Shown here piece by piece: positions 9,350 to 18,180 of a stretch of DNA of 64,000 nucleotides. Below the pieces are notes generated by a model. That model was not told where the DNA came from. It did no database searches and saw nothing but the letters and a program-made list of their open reading frames with translations. How positions within the stretch are numbered: position 1 is the first letter of the stretch; every line of letters begins with the position of its first letter. The stretch is from Synechococcus elongatus PCC 11801. GTDB taxonomy: Bacteria > Cyanobacteriota > Cyanobacteriia > Synechococcales > Synechococcaceae. The position numbers and the translations under genes are program-made. The DNA lies in NCBI RefSeq assembly GCF_003846445.2, contig NZ_CP030139.2, positions 2,211,223 to 2,275,222 of the forward strand, in the 5' to 3' direction.

Positions 9350-9518
9350 CTCATGCAGCAATCGCTAATTTCTATATGACTGTCAAGTAGTAGCAAAGAA
9401 ACGAGCCTGTTCTCTTCCTAAGGCAACTGAAGGATCGGTGAACGCCCTGCAGCCTCAGCGGAAAACTTGCTTGGACGACTCGCAGCCTTGTTGCTTGAGC
9501 CGGAGTAGCCTGCATTGC

Positions 9519-9917
9519 TTAGTCGACCGGCTGTTCCATCACGGCTTTGAGTTGTCCCATGTTTTGGATAGTCTGAGCTTTTATCGTGAGAGACTCTTCT
9601 GCTTGAAAGCGATCGCAGTCCTGTTTTTCAATAGCCTTCCAGAGTCGATAGGCTTCAGAGTTATAGCTTTGTAAATATAAGTAAGATGTTGCAACCAGCT
9701 CAGCTTGAGCACAAATTTGGGCTAAATCTCCTTGCTGAAGAGCAATTTCATACTCTTTTTCTGCATTAAGAATGACTTGCGGTTGAACATTGTCTAGATT
9801 TTTCACGGGTCGGAAGACTGCAATGTCAGTTCTCGATTGATTGGAAGTGCAAGCTGTAGTTCCCAAGATGCACAAAACTGCAATCAAGTCCTTAAGCAGA
9901 TGGTTAGGCAGAAACAC
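9519..9917 (-). CDS. Hypothetical lipoprotein
   Basis: 132 residues starting at GTG. The N-terminus is a hydrophobic segment ending in LGTTAC (about residues 18-23), a plausible lipobox with Cys23 as the lipidated residue. The mature part has helical segments such as EKEYEIALQQGDLAQICAQA, suggesting a small all-alpha domain. It converges with the CNNM gene. No family recognised; the reading frame and lipobox are the main support. Confidence 0.65.
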   Translation of the reverse strand: MFLPNHLLKDLIAVLCILGTTACTSNQSRTDIAVFRPVKNLDNVQPQVILNAEKEYEIALQQGDLAQICAQAELVATSYLYLQSYNSEAYRLWKAIEKQDCDRFQAEESLTIKAQTIQNMGQLKAVMEQPVD

Positions 9918-10239
9918 AGGGTTCGGGCAAATTGGATACTGACTCGAAGACTATGAAAGTCAACGGTTAAAAACAGTCATGCTTGATACGGCATTGACTG
10001 GGCAATGACAAAGGATTGATGATGCCCTTGTTCGGCTGCGATCGCTGCTCAACTGGGTATTCATCAATCTGGCTGGCGATCCTCTACGGGCTGGGCTCAG
10101 GGAGATGTAGGCTTCTTCTCTCCATTTCTAGATACAGCAGCGCAGTTGTTTTTTCTGTTACTTGGCATGACTGCTGCTAGTTGTCATCCTGAGATAGCTA
10201 CCCGTTTAGGGTAGACAACTGGGCGATCGCTGATTGGGT
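9918..10239. other. Gap without a recognised gene
   Basis: About 320 bp between two leftward genes. It has short open frames in several phases but none with recognisable protein features, and no clear terminator. It presumably contains the promoter of the lipoprotein gene and the 3' end of the PPK2 transcript. Confidence 0.4.
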
Positions 10240-11724
10240 TCAGAGAGCAGCCGCGATCGCTTGGGTGACGGTTTCTAACACTTGCACGCGAGCAAAGCGC
10301 TTATCGTTGCCTGCAATTACCGTCCAAGGGGCGATCGCAGTACTCGTCCGCTGCAGCATTTGATTGACGGCCACTTCGTAGAGCGGCCACTTTTCACGGT
10401 TGCGCCAATCCTCATCCGTCAGTTTGTACTGTTTAAACGGACTGTTGCTGCGTTCTTCAAACCGCCTGAGTTGCTCATCAGCACTAATGTGCAGCCAAAA
10501 CTTCACCAAGATGTAATCGCCAGTCACGAGCTGAGCTTCAAACTCATTGATCTCGCCATAGGCCCGTTGCCATTCGCGATCGCTCGCAAAACCTTCAATC
10601 CGTTCGACCAGTACGCGACCGTACCAGCTGCGATCGAAAATACCGATCGTGCCTCGTGCCGGTAAGCGTCGCCAAAAGCGCCAGAGGTAATGCTGCTGTT
10701 GCTCTTCGGTGTTGGGAGCACTAAAGGGATAGACCGCAAAGCTGCGCGGATCGAGTTGGCTGGTCAGGCGTTTGATTGCACCGCCTTTACCCGCTGCATC
10801 CCAGCCTTCAAACAGAATTAAAACCGGACGGCGATCGCGATCGAGCTGCCGTTGCAGTTTCAGCAAAGCCACTTGCGCTTCCCCCAAGCGGCGATGGTAA
10901 TCGTCTTCGCTCAGTTGCTGGCTCAGATCTACCTTGGCGAGCCAGTCTGGTTCCATTGGGGCGAGCTGGGTTTGCGCTGGAAGGCTGGGTTCTGATGTGA
11001 TCTGCTGCAGTTGCGCCTGTTCCAGCCGCGATCGCAGTGCTGCCGTAAGGGTGGTGAGGGACTTAATGCTGGCCCAGCGTCGGCAATCTGCTTCGATCAA
11101 AGTCCAAGGTGCTGCCCCCGTACTGCTGTAGATCAGCATCTCTTCCGCCAACTGACGATACTCGTCGTAGTGCTTAGCCTGTTGCCAGTCCTCCGGACGA
11201 ATCCGCCAAGCGCGCAGTTCATCTTGGGCTGCTTTTTTAAGTCGCTTATTCAGCTTCTTTTTACTGACGTGCATCCATAGCTTGATGATCACAGCCCCAT
11301 CGTCGTGCAACTGCCGTTCAAAGGCATTGATCTGCTGGATGGTCTGGGGGACTTGGGCTGGATCAATCCGAGTGAACAGCCGATCTTCCAGCACTCTCGT
11401 GTACCAACTGTGGTAGAAGATGCCGACTTTACCGTGAGGGGGAAGCCGTAGCCAAAACCTTCGCAGAAAAGGAAATTGCTGTTCTTGTTCTGTCGGTGGC
11501 CAGACCGGATGGACGATGAAGCCCCGTGGGTCCATGTATTCAACCAGACTGCGAACGTAGTCGCCCTTCCCCGATGCGGCCCAGCCTTCGAGGACAACAA
11601 TGACGGGGATGCTCGCCTGCCAGCACTGCCGCTGTAGATTAGCCAAATCCAGCATTAGTCCTTCGACTTGCTGCTGATAGGCCTCCTTCGAGAGGCGATG
11701 GCTGAGATCTAAGCTTTCGAGCAT
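10240..11724 (-). CDS. pap: Two-domain polyphosphate kinase 2 (polyphosphate:AMP phosphotransferase type)
   Basis: 494 residues from the ATG at 11724; the frame extends to a TTG at 11790, but the ATG has an AGG upstream and gives the family's usual length. Two PPK2 domains lie in tandem, each with a Walker A-like loop (EGWAASGKGDYV in the first, EGWDAAGKGGAI in the second) and downstream lid motifs (FYHSWYTRVLEDR and FDRSWYGRVLVER). Two-domain PPK2 enzymes of the Pap class phosphorylate AMP to ADP using polyphosphate. The first domain has the less canonical lid (FYHSW instead of FDRSW), as is usual for the inactive half of Pap proteins. Cytosolic. Confidence 0.92.
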   Translation of the reverse strand: MLESLDLSHRLSKEAYQQQVEGLMLDLANLQRQCWQASIPVIVVLEGWAASGKGDYVRSLVEYMDPRGFIVHPVWPPTEQEQQFPFLRRFWLRLPPHGKVGIFYHSWYTRVLEDRLFTRIDPAQVPQTIQQINAFERQLHDDGAVIIKLWMHVSKKKLNKRLKKAAQDELRAWRIRPEDWQQAKHYDEYRQLAEEMLIYSSTGAAPWTLIEADCRRWASIKSLTTLTAALRSRLEQAQLQQITSEPSLPAQTQLAPMEPDWLAKVDLSQQLSEDDYHRRLGEAQVALLKLQRQLDRDRRPVLILFEGWDAAGKGGAIKRLTSQLDPRSFAVYPFSAPNTEEQQQHYLWRFWRRLPARGTIGIFDRSWYGRVLVERIEGFASDREWQRAYGEINEFEAQLVTGDYILVKFWLHISADEQLRRFEERSNSPFKQYKLTDEDWRNREKWPLYEVAVNQMLQRTSTAIAPWTVIAGNDKRFARVQVLETVTQAIAAAL

Positions 11725-11864
11725 CAGCAACCTGCTCCAACCGTTCTTCCCAAGCTGCCACAGTACAGCTGAGGGCTCGCCGAGCTTCAACCCAGCTTTA
11801 GGAGAGAACGCGATCGCTCAGCGACTAGGTGAGGTCTAGAAGTGTCTGTGTCAAAATGTGAAGC

Positions 11865-12812
11865 GTGAGAATTCTTGACAGCCTAGACTCAGCTTCAGGT
11901 CCCACTGCGATCGCGCTGGGCAACTTTGATGGCATCCACCTTGGGCATCAGCAGGTGATTGCCCCTGTGCAAGCAGTCCGTCATCCGCATCCCGACTGGA
12001 CTCCGTCGGTGGTGACGTTTAACCCCCATCCCCAAGCGTTTTTCTCTGGCAATTACCTGCCCTCTCTGACGCCGACTGCTGAGAAAGCAGAATTGTTGGC
12101 TGGTCTGGGCATTGAGCAGCTGATCCTGTTGCCGTTTACTCGGGAGCTTGCCAACCTGACGCCCGAGCAATTTGTTGCTGATGTGCTCGTTGAGCAGCTG
12201 CAGGCACGACAGATCAGTGTGGGTCAGGATTTTCGGTTTGGCCGCGGCCGTAGCGGTTCTGCCCAAGATTTGCAGGCGATCGCCCAGCGTCAGGGCATTC
12301 CCACGACGATCGTGCCGCTGTTGAAGCACCGCGACCTCCGGATCAGTAGTTCTGCGATTCGCAAAGCACTTGACCAAGGCCAGCCAGACTTAGCAGCAGC
12401 TTGGTTGGGGCGTCCCTATCGCTTGGCGGGGTGTGTAGTTCCTGGGCAGCAACTCGGTCGGCAGATCGGGACGCCAACGGCTAACCTCCAGATTCCTGCA
12501 GATAAATTGCTGCCACGTTGGGGAGTCTATGCTGGTCGTGCCCATCTGCCCGAGCAAGGGTTCAGAGATTTACCAGCCGTGCTGAATATTGGTCAGAGAC
12601 CTACCCTGAATGGCGATCGCACGATTAGCGTTGAGGTGCATCTGCTGGACTGGCAGGGCGATTGCTATGGTCAGCTTCTGCAAATTGATCTGCAATCCTT
12701 CTTACGACACGAGCAGAAATTTGACACGTTGACTGCTCTGACACAACAGATTCAGCAGGACTGCCGAACTGCGCGATCACAGCTCACAGCACAGCCCTCC
12801 AGCTTTGCATGA
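11865..12812 (+). CDS. ribF: Bifunctional riboflavin kinase/FAD synthetase
   Basis: 315 residues, GTG start. The N-terminal FMN adenylyltransferase domain has the nucleotidyl-transfer motif GNFDGIHLGHQ (residues 19-29) and the second motif ISSSAIR near 160. The C-terminal flavokinase domain (about 180-300) has GRQIGTPTANL and WGVYAGRA. It makes FMN and FAD from riboflavin. Divergent from the PPK2 gene. Confidence 0.95.
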   Translation: MRILDSLDSASGPTAIALGNFDGIHLGHQQVIAPVQAVRHPHPDWTPSVVTFNPHPQAFFSGNYLPSLTPTAEKAELLAGLGIEQLILLPFTRELANLTPEQFVADVLVEQLQARQISVGQDFRFGRGRSGSAQDLQAIAQRQGIPTTIVPLLKHRDLRISSSAIRKALDQGQPDLAAAWLGRPYRLAGCVVPGQQLGRQIGTPTANLQIPADKLLPRWGVYAGRAHLPEQGFRDLPAVLNIGQRPTLNGDRTISVEVHLLDWQGDCYGQLLQIDLQSFLRHEQKFDTLTALTQQIQQDCRTARSQLTAQPSSFA

Positions 12813-13067
12813 CCTCAAGCGGCGGCTGGGACTGGGTTCAGGCAATCCAAGTCGAGTGGCAGCTCGGGACTCAGCTCGTGGCTCAATGGAACAGCCAGCC
12901 TAGCAGGTCATGGCTGTGAATCAGTAAATGTAAGACGGATTAGCAATGGTGCTGAACCGCTGCAATTTTGCGGTTCTGAACGACCTAAGGCAGACTAGAC
13001 AGAGACAGACGCCTGTTCGTCAGGGTGCTGCAACAGCTGAGGTGCTGGGTTTCTCGGAGCTTGCCAA
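12813..13067. other. Gap upstream of the DUF751 gene
   Basis: 255 bp between ribF and the DUF751 gene. No gene or strong hairpin was recognised; it probably carries the promoter for the DUF751-rbfA-GH3 group. Confidence 0.35.
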
Positions 13068-13292
13068 ATGAAAGACTTTTTCGTCAATGTCCTCCGCTAC
13101 CCGCGCTATTTCATCACCTTTTTGCTGGGCATTTTCTACTCGATCTACCAGTGGGTGCGTCCCATGGTGCGGAATCGTGTAGCGGCATTGGCATTGCTAG
13201 GCTTCGGCGTTTCGACCTTGGCCTTCGTTAGCTTGACCCTAAAAGCGATGTTGGGTCAGGCGATCGCGACCCCCAGCAGTTTGGGCGGTTAG
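13068..13292 (+). CDS. DUF751 (Ycf33-like) small membrane protein
   Basis: 74 residues with two hydrophobic helices (about 13-30 and 40-62) after the MKDFFVNVLRYPRYF start, which is the hallmark of DUF751/Ycf33 proteins of cyanobacteria and plastids. Function unknown. It lies 51 bp upstream of rbfA on the same strand, an arrangement I recall as common in cyanobacteria. Confidence 0.85.
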   Translation: MKDFFVNVLRYPRYFITFLLGIFYSIYQWVRPMVRNRVAALALLGFGVSTLAFVSLTLKAMLGQAIATPSSLGG

Positions 13293-13343
13293 GCTGGGAC
13301 AGAGAAGCAATCACCGCAAAGCAGGCAAAGAGGGCGAAAGACG

Positions 13344-13757
13344 ATGGCAACCAATCGTCGGGTAGAACGAGTCGCGTCACTGATTAAGCGCGAAGTCAGC
13401 CAAATGTTGATGAGTGGCATCAAGGACGATCGCGTTGGGGCGGGCATGGTCAGCGTCACCGATGTGGTGGTGTCGGGCGACCTGCAACACACCAAAATTT
13501 TCGTCAGCATTTACGGCACGCCCGAAGCGAAAGCCGAAACGATGGAAGGGCTGCGATCGGCTGCTACCTATGTTCGTAGTGAGTTGGGGCAGCGGGTTCG
13601 GTTGCGCCGCACGCCGGAAGTGATCTTTGTGGAAGACAAAGGTCTGGAGCGCGGTACCCAAGTGATTTCGCTCTTGGAGCAACTCAGTCGCGAGCGCGAA
13701 GCCCGCGAAGCAGCTCAAGCCGCCGCTGCTGTTGTGGACTCGGCTGAAGACGCTTGA
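13344..13757 (+). CDS. rbfA: Ribosome-binding factor A
   Basis: 137 residues. A KH-like fold protein for 16S rRNA 5'-end maturation and cold adaptation of the 30S subunit. The N-terminal [17 protein letters not shown] helix and the later [20 protein letters not shown] segment (about 78-97) are diagnostic. The C-terminal tail is acidic and alanine-rich. Its stop overlaps the TTG start of the next gene. Confidence 0.95.
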   Translation: MATNRRVERVASLIKREVSQMLMSGIKDDRVGAGMVSVTDVVVSGDLQHTKIFVSIYGTPEAKAETMEGLRSAATYVRSELGQRVRLRRTPEVIFVEDKGLERGTQVISLLEQLSREREAREAAQAAAAVVDSAEDA

Positions 13758-15382
13758 GCGATCGCTTCCTACCGGATTGGCAGCGGCTCAGCCTAGAGCA
13801 GCAAATTGCGCAGTTGTTGGTAGTGCGCACATCAGGCGCTTATTTCGATAGCCAGATTGCCTATCCGCAGTACGAAGCCCCCCGCGATCGGCTCCAGCAT
13901 TGGATTAGCGAGCTGGTTGTTGGTGGTGTCATCCTGCTGGGTGGAAATGCCGCTGAAGTGGCGCTGCGCTGTCAGCAACTGCAAGAGTGGGCAACCATAC
14001 CACTGCTGATAGCGGCAGATATTGAGGAAGGAGTCGGTCAGCGCTTTGCGGGTGCGGTGCAGTTTCCGCCTCCCCTGGCTCTGTCTGCGATCGCATCTCA
14101 AGATCCCGATCGCGCTCAACAGTTGGCTCGATCGTTTGGTGAAATTACAGCAGCGGAAGCGATTGCGATCGGCTTGAACTGGATTCTTGCGCCGATTGTT
14201 GACATCAACAACAATCCCGCCAATCCCGTTATCAATGTCCGTGCCTTTGGTGAAGATCCGGAAACGGTTAGTCAACTGACGACTGCATTTATTGCTGGGG
14301 CGCAGCAGTTTCCCGTATTAACGACAGCGAAGCATTTCCCCGGACATGGCGATACGGCGACGGATTCACATCTGGAATTACCAATCATTCCCCACGATCG
14401 GTCGCGGCTAGATGCGGTGGAATTGCAGCCATTCCGGCAGGCGATCGCGGCTGGCGTGGATGCGGTGATGACGGCGCATTTGTCGATTCCAGCGCTCGAT
14501 CCAGACTATCCAGCCACACTGTCGCCCGCTGTTTTACAAGGATTGCTACGGCGCGATCTAGGTTTTGAAGGCTTGATTGTCACTGATGCATTGGTGATGC
14601 AGGCGATCGCAGCGCATTACGGACCAGGAGAAGCCGCTCGCCTTGCTTTTGAAGCTGGTGCGGATATTTTGCTAATGCCGGCTGATCCAGAAGCAGCGAT
14701 TCAAGAGATCGCGGAAGCTATTTGCGAAGGTCAGATTCGCTACGATCGCCTTGAGGAGTCGCTAGCACGGATTTGGCGAGCGAAGCAGAAAGTCTGCGGT
14801 GCGCGGCCTGCTTCATTCTTACCTCATGCTTGGGAACAGGAACCTGCGATCGCGATCGACCTCGAAGCAGTTTCCCAACTAAAATATTGGGCGATAGCAG
14901 CAGAAATCCTAACAGCATCGCAGGAGCACCAAGGTCAGCCCCTCGCTCTGCAATCGGGTATCAATTTGATTGTGGGCGATCGCCTTTGGCAAGCCCCTTA
15001 TTTGAGTGGAGCAGCTCCAGCGCGACAGCTGCCCAGTGACCACAGCCTCCAAGTACAGATTTGGGATACCGAGACGGGCACCACTCCAATCCTGACTCAG
15101 CCAACGCTGGTGCAGTGGTTCATTCGCGGCAATCCATTTCGGGGCAGTGCGGGTGCTAAACAAGTGGTAGAAACGCTCTTGCAACAGCTTCTCGACCAGG
15201 ACCAGTTGCTAGGGCTCGTTATCTACGGCAGCCCTTACATTTGGCGGCAGTGGCGATCGCGGCTTTCAACCGAGTTACCTGCCATCTTTTCCTTTGGACA
15301 GACAACGCAAGCCCAAGCGATCGCATTGAACGTAATTTTTCAATCAACTGATGCATTAAAAAGTGAAGAGTTCACAACTTAA
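13754..15382 (+). CDS. Glycoside hydrolase family 3, NagZ-like beta-N-acetylglucosaminidase
   Basis: 542 residues, TTG start overlapping the rbfA stop by 4 nt. The GH3 TIM barrel carries the NagZ signature [14 protein letters not shown] (about residues 194-207), which provides the acid/base Asp-His dyad, and the nucleophile strand VTDALVM (about 275-281). The second half lacks obvious repeats and is variable. NagZ enzymes remove GlcNAc from muropeptides in peptidoglycan recycling. No signal peptide is visible, so it is probably cytosolic. Its 3' end abuts the AT-rich island. Confidence 0.9.
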   Translation: MSDRFLPDWQRLSLEQQIAQLLVVRTSGAYFDSQIAYPQYEAPRDRLQHWISELVVGGVILLGGNAAEVALRCQQLQEWATIPLLIAADIEEGVGQRFAGAVQFPPPLALSAIASQDPDRAQQLARSFGEITAAEAIAIGLNWILAPIVDINNNPANPVINVRAFGEDPETVSQLTTAFIAGAQQFPVLTTAKHFPGHGDTATDSHLELPIIPHDRSRLDAVELQPFRQAIAAGVDAVMTAHLSIPALDPDYPATLSPAVLQGLLRRDLGFEGLIVTDALVMQAIAAHYGPGEAARLAFEAGADILLMPADPEAAIQEIAEAICEGQIRYDRLEESLARIWRAKQKVCGARPASFLPHAWEQEPAIAIDLEAVSQLKYWAIAAEILTASQEHQGQPLALQSGINLIVGDRLWQAPYLSGAAPARQLPSDHSLQVQIWDTETGTTPILTQPTLVQWFIRGNPFRGSAGAKQVVETLLQQLLDQDQLLGLVIYGSPYIWRQWRSRLSTELPAIFSFGQTTQAQAIALNVIFQSTDALKSEEFTT

Positions 15383-15383
15383 A

Positions 15384-15401
15384 TTACATCGCTTGACTGT
15401 T
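15384..15401 (+). repeat. Left copy of an 18-bp imperfect direct repeat flanking the AT-rich island
   Basis: TTACATCGCTTGACTGTT, one base after the GH3 stop codon. It matches the sequence at 18163-18180 at 15 of 18 positions in the same orientation. The two copies sit at the two ends of the HIP1-free island. They could be an attachment-site or target-site duplication, or chance. Confidence 0.5.
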
Positions 15402-15500
15402 GTCAAGGTATGCTGACTATCTAACCTTGGTATCTGGTTCACATATTAATGGCTTGAAATTAACAGGTAACAGTAGAAAATTATTGTCCTATGATTTTAT

Positions 15501-17564
15501 TTATCTTGAGTTTTCTGGCTTTCTTTGATTACGCTCTTTATGTCCAATACAGTTGTAGCTACAATAGCCACAATCATTCTTGGGACAAATTAATTTACCA
15601 CAATAATGACAATTAACATCTTTGCCAATTATTAGGGGCGAGTAACCACACTTACCTTTACCTTGAATCGTTCCACCACAAAAAGCAAGAATTGTAGTTG
15701 GATGATAATCTTTTTCTGAAAATTTTCCAGTCAAAAGACCTTTTCCATCAAATTTAAAGATTTTAAATCCAGTCAATTTTAATCTGTTCTTATTATTCCA
15801 AACGGTACTTAAGGTTTGACAAAATTCACTAACAATATTTAATGGGTAATAAATTTTTAAAGGATTAATATCATTACCAGAGACAGCTTTATTTAAGTTT
15901 AGAAAATACAGCAATTGATTTGGATGATAACTGTTATTATTGGTTGATAACATAATCAAGAAATGCCTAAGTATAGCTATAAAGATATGGGGTAATTTTA
16001 AACTTTCTTTATTTGATCGATATAGTAGCTGAATAAAAGTCTGCTTCCAGGATGGAACATTATCCTGCCAAGATGCAGGAATGGAACGGTTTGCATAAAT
16101 AAAGATAGGGATGTAGTAATCAATCTGGTTTTTATTCAAAATTAATAAATCATCATAGGATGGAATCTCATCTTCATGCAGATCAAGAAATTGAGTGGCA
16201 ATATTGATTTGCTCTTGATAAAATGTGGAACAGTAGTCGAATAACCAAGGGGGTAGATAAGTTTTCGGGTCAGTTCTTGTCATATCTAGCCTAATAATAT
16301 CATTTCTGAAATCTTGATTGAGGCTTTGCAATTGAGAGTTACTTAATTCTCCCAAATATTGAGGATCTTGTATCTTAAATGGAGCACCATCACTATTCAT
16401 AAATTCTAATTTAAGATAAGGAGACAGAACTGCAGCAATAACTACATCCTTACCTCGATTTTTTTTGAATTCAGGGATACAAAATTCTGAATAGATATCT
16501 GAATTTATTGTCTGACGAGAGTTTTTGATATCAATTAATTTTGATAGATTATTTTGGCTAATACAAATATCAGCTTTTTTCCATTCTATGCTCTTATTAT
16601 TTATCTGATGAATAGCTAAGTCTTCTACATTGGATCCTAAATTTCGATAAAAATATTGAACAAGTTTTTCTGCTCCTCTTGCTGAGAGCATTTTTGCCTT
16701 CTCAAAATCAATCCTTGTTCTATTCCCCCATAGGTCTGCTAGTTCTTTGTCATTAGAATCAAAATCGTAGAGATTTCTATAATTGTTACTAATATATTGA
16801 CTATAAGGATAGCTAGAGCTTTTAAATCTTTCTACTAGTTCAAAAAAGTCAGAGTATCTTTTTGTGATCAATTGCTGTTTGTACTCTAGAGGTGAAACAT
16901 CCCAAAAGGATCCACGATACTGTAAGTTATTTTTTAGATAAGCAACCTTATACCAAATATTAGATCTCTCTTCATCCGAGCAGTGATCTAGAAAGGTAGT
17001 TAAGTCATTAATCAAGGTTTTAGATAGCTTTAAGTTTTCCGAATTATCTAGAATCTTTTGGACTACATTCATGTATTGATTAAAGTTATAATCTCTCAAG
17101 CAGCTATGTAACTTACAGCTCTCTAGAAAAGCACTTGGATGATATTCAAGTGCTCTATCGAGCAAAGTTTTAGCTTGACCTGCTTCTAGAATCTTGATCT
17201 TATCTAAGATAAACTTAATAGCATCTTGTGTATTTACATAAATTAAGTAGAGTTTGAGAAGCTGAGAGATGACGTCAAAGTCATGAGAAGAGCAAATCGT
17301 ATCACTTATCTCTGACCACAACTTGCCTTTTGTATCTTCATCAACAGCCAATAGATTACTTTCAATAAATTGAATATATTGTCTAAAACTTATCTCTTTG
17401 AATCGAGCACGAAGCTCATCAGATATGAGAAATAAGTATTGACAGCCTTCATAAATTAATGAAAGTAAATCAATGGCGTCTTGGGTATCTAGATGTTTAA
17501 TCTTAGCAAGGATATACTGAACTGCCTCACTGTCATCAACTATCGATAGGTAATGACACATCAA
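15501..17564 (-). CDS. Large fragment of a PD-(D/E)XK-type nuclease protein with a cysteine-rich tail
   Basis: 687 codons from a TTG at 17564 (ATG at 17561), the first possible start after the in-frame TAA at 17898-17900. Two helical repeats share a 101-residue offset (about 14-75 and 115-176; FRQY and FNQY align). A nuclease-like core follows: E299 in GAEKLVQYFYRNLG, D332 in KKADICI and D345-x-K347 in KLIDIKNS, the order and spacing of PD-(D/E)XK enzymes. The tail has eight cysteines (629, 639, 652, 655, 660, 665, 668, 672) in CHYC- and CGYC-type pairs, probably binding zinc. The gene is very AT-rich and has no HIP1 site, unlike its neighbours. Function is inferred; whether the fragment is translated is unknown. 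Confidence 0.65.
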   Translation of the reverse strand: MMCHYLSIVDDSEAVQYILAKIKHLDTQDAIDLLSLIYEGCQYLFLISDELRARFKEISFRQYIQFIESNLLAVDEDTKGKLWSEISDTICSSHDFDVISQLLKLYLIYVNTQDAIKFILDKIKILEAGQAKTLLDRALEYHPSAFLESCKLHSCLRDYNFNQYMNVVQKILDNSENLKLSKTLINDLTTFLDHCSDEERSNIWYKVAYLKNNLQYRGSFWDVSPLEYKQQLITKRYSDFFELVERFKSSSYPYSQYISNNYRNLYDFDSNDKELADLWGNRTRIDFEKAKMLSARGAEKLVQYFYRNLGSNVEDLAIHQINNKSIEWKKADICISQNNLSKLIDIKNSRQTINSDIYSEFCIPEFKKNRGKDVVIAAVLSPYLKLEFMNSDGAPFKIQDPQYLGELSNSQLQSLNQDFRNDIIRLDMTRTDPKTYLPPWLFDYCSTFYQEQINIATQFLDLHEDEIPSYDDLLILNKNQIDYYIPIFIYANRSIPASWQDNVPSWKQTFIQLLYRSNKESLKLPHIFIAILRHFLIMLSTNNNSYHPNQLLYFLNLNKAVSGNDINPLKIYYPLNIVSEFCQTLSTVWNNKNRLKLTGFKIFKFDGKGLLTGKFSEKDYHPTTILAFCGGTIQGKGKCGYSPLIIGKDVNCHYCGKLICPKNDCGYCSYNCIGHKERNQRKPENSR

Positions 17565-18035
17565 ATTTATTGAAACTTGATAGTCGCAAATATCACAGAA
17601 AAACCTAACAGTACCTTTTGGAACTTGACCAACATCAACTAATTTTAAATCTGCAGCATGATTATTTTTGATATAAAATTCAACGATCTTTCCTTTGAGA
17701 GACGGATCGATTGTATTAATTTCAAAAGTGATATTGTCATTTGAAATGAGCTTTCTTAGGGCTGTAACAAAACCCAGCTTTGTAGTTAGTCTAATATTAG
17801 ATGCTTTTCTTTTTGGAGTTTTTCCCTCTTGAAGATCATGAATATCAAACTCAACTAAGTATCCCTTCCCATTTTTTTTATCCGTTTCAAGGAAATTTTA
17901 TAATTCGAGAGGGATGTCTTTTCTAAAGAACTTTACATCTTTTTCTTGACTATCAACAGTAATATAGCCAAAGTCATTAATTCTGCCAGTTTTATTGTTT
18001 TTTCCCCCGAACCACAAAATTTTTCCGGTGACCAT
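17565..18035 (-). pseudogene. N-terminal part of the same gene: cold-shock-type domain broken by TAA
   Basis: An ATG at 18035 opens a frame that runs in phase into the 687-codon fragment, broken only by TAA at 17898-17900 (codon 46). Before the stop, GKILWF, INDFGYITV and DVKFFRKDI match the first strands and the RNP1/RNP2 regions of cold-shock domains. After it, GYLVEFDI and KRKASNIRL match the last strands. The stop thus cuts the domain in the middle. A C-x2-C pair (CDIC) precedes the downstream TTG. No ATG, GTG or TTG occurs in frame between the stop and 17564. The simplest reading is a nonsense mutation in an 844-residue gene; a sequencing error or readthrough are alternatives. Confidence 0.7.
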
Positions 18036-18162
18036 CACTCGGCTTTTCTAGCGACGTTCCTAGTTTAGTTGATTTTTACACAAGGTTTTCATTAATCAAA
18101 CTCAAAAGTCTAAGGTCTTTATTAGCTTTGCACCAGTGAAGGTCGAAGCTTTCACCACCTAG

Positions 18163-18180
18163 TTACATCGTTAGGCTGTT
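18163..18180 (+). repeat. Right copy of the 18-bp imperfect direct repeat
   Basis: TTACATCGTTAGGCTGTT; 15 of 18 positions match 15384-15401. It covers the last codons of the leftward transporter gene, whose stop lies at 18163-18165. A separate 8-bp inverted repeat (CACCACCT at 18153-18160, AGGTGGTG at 18184-18191) surrounds it. Confidence 0.5.

Noticed and set aside
10019-10185. Short frames in the gap 9918-10239 (about 54 codons)
   Set aside because: Cysteine- and serine-rich reading without features; likely non-coding.
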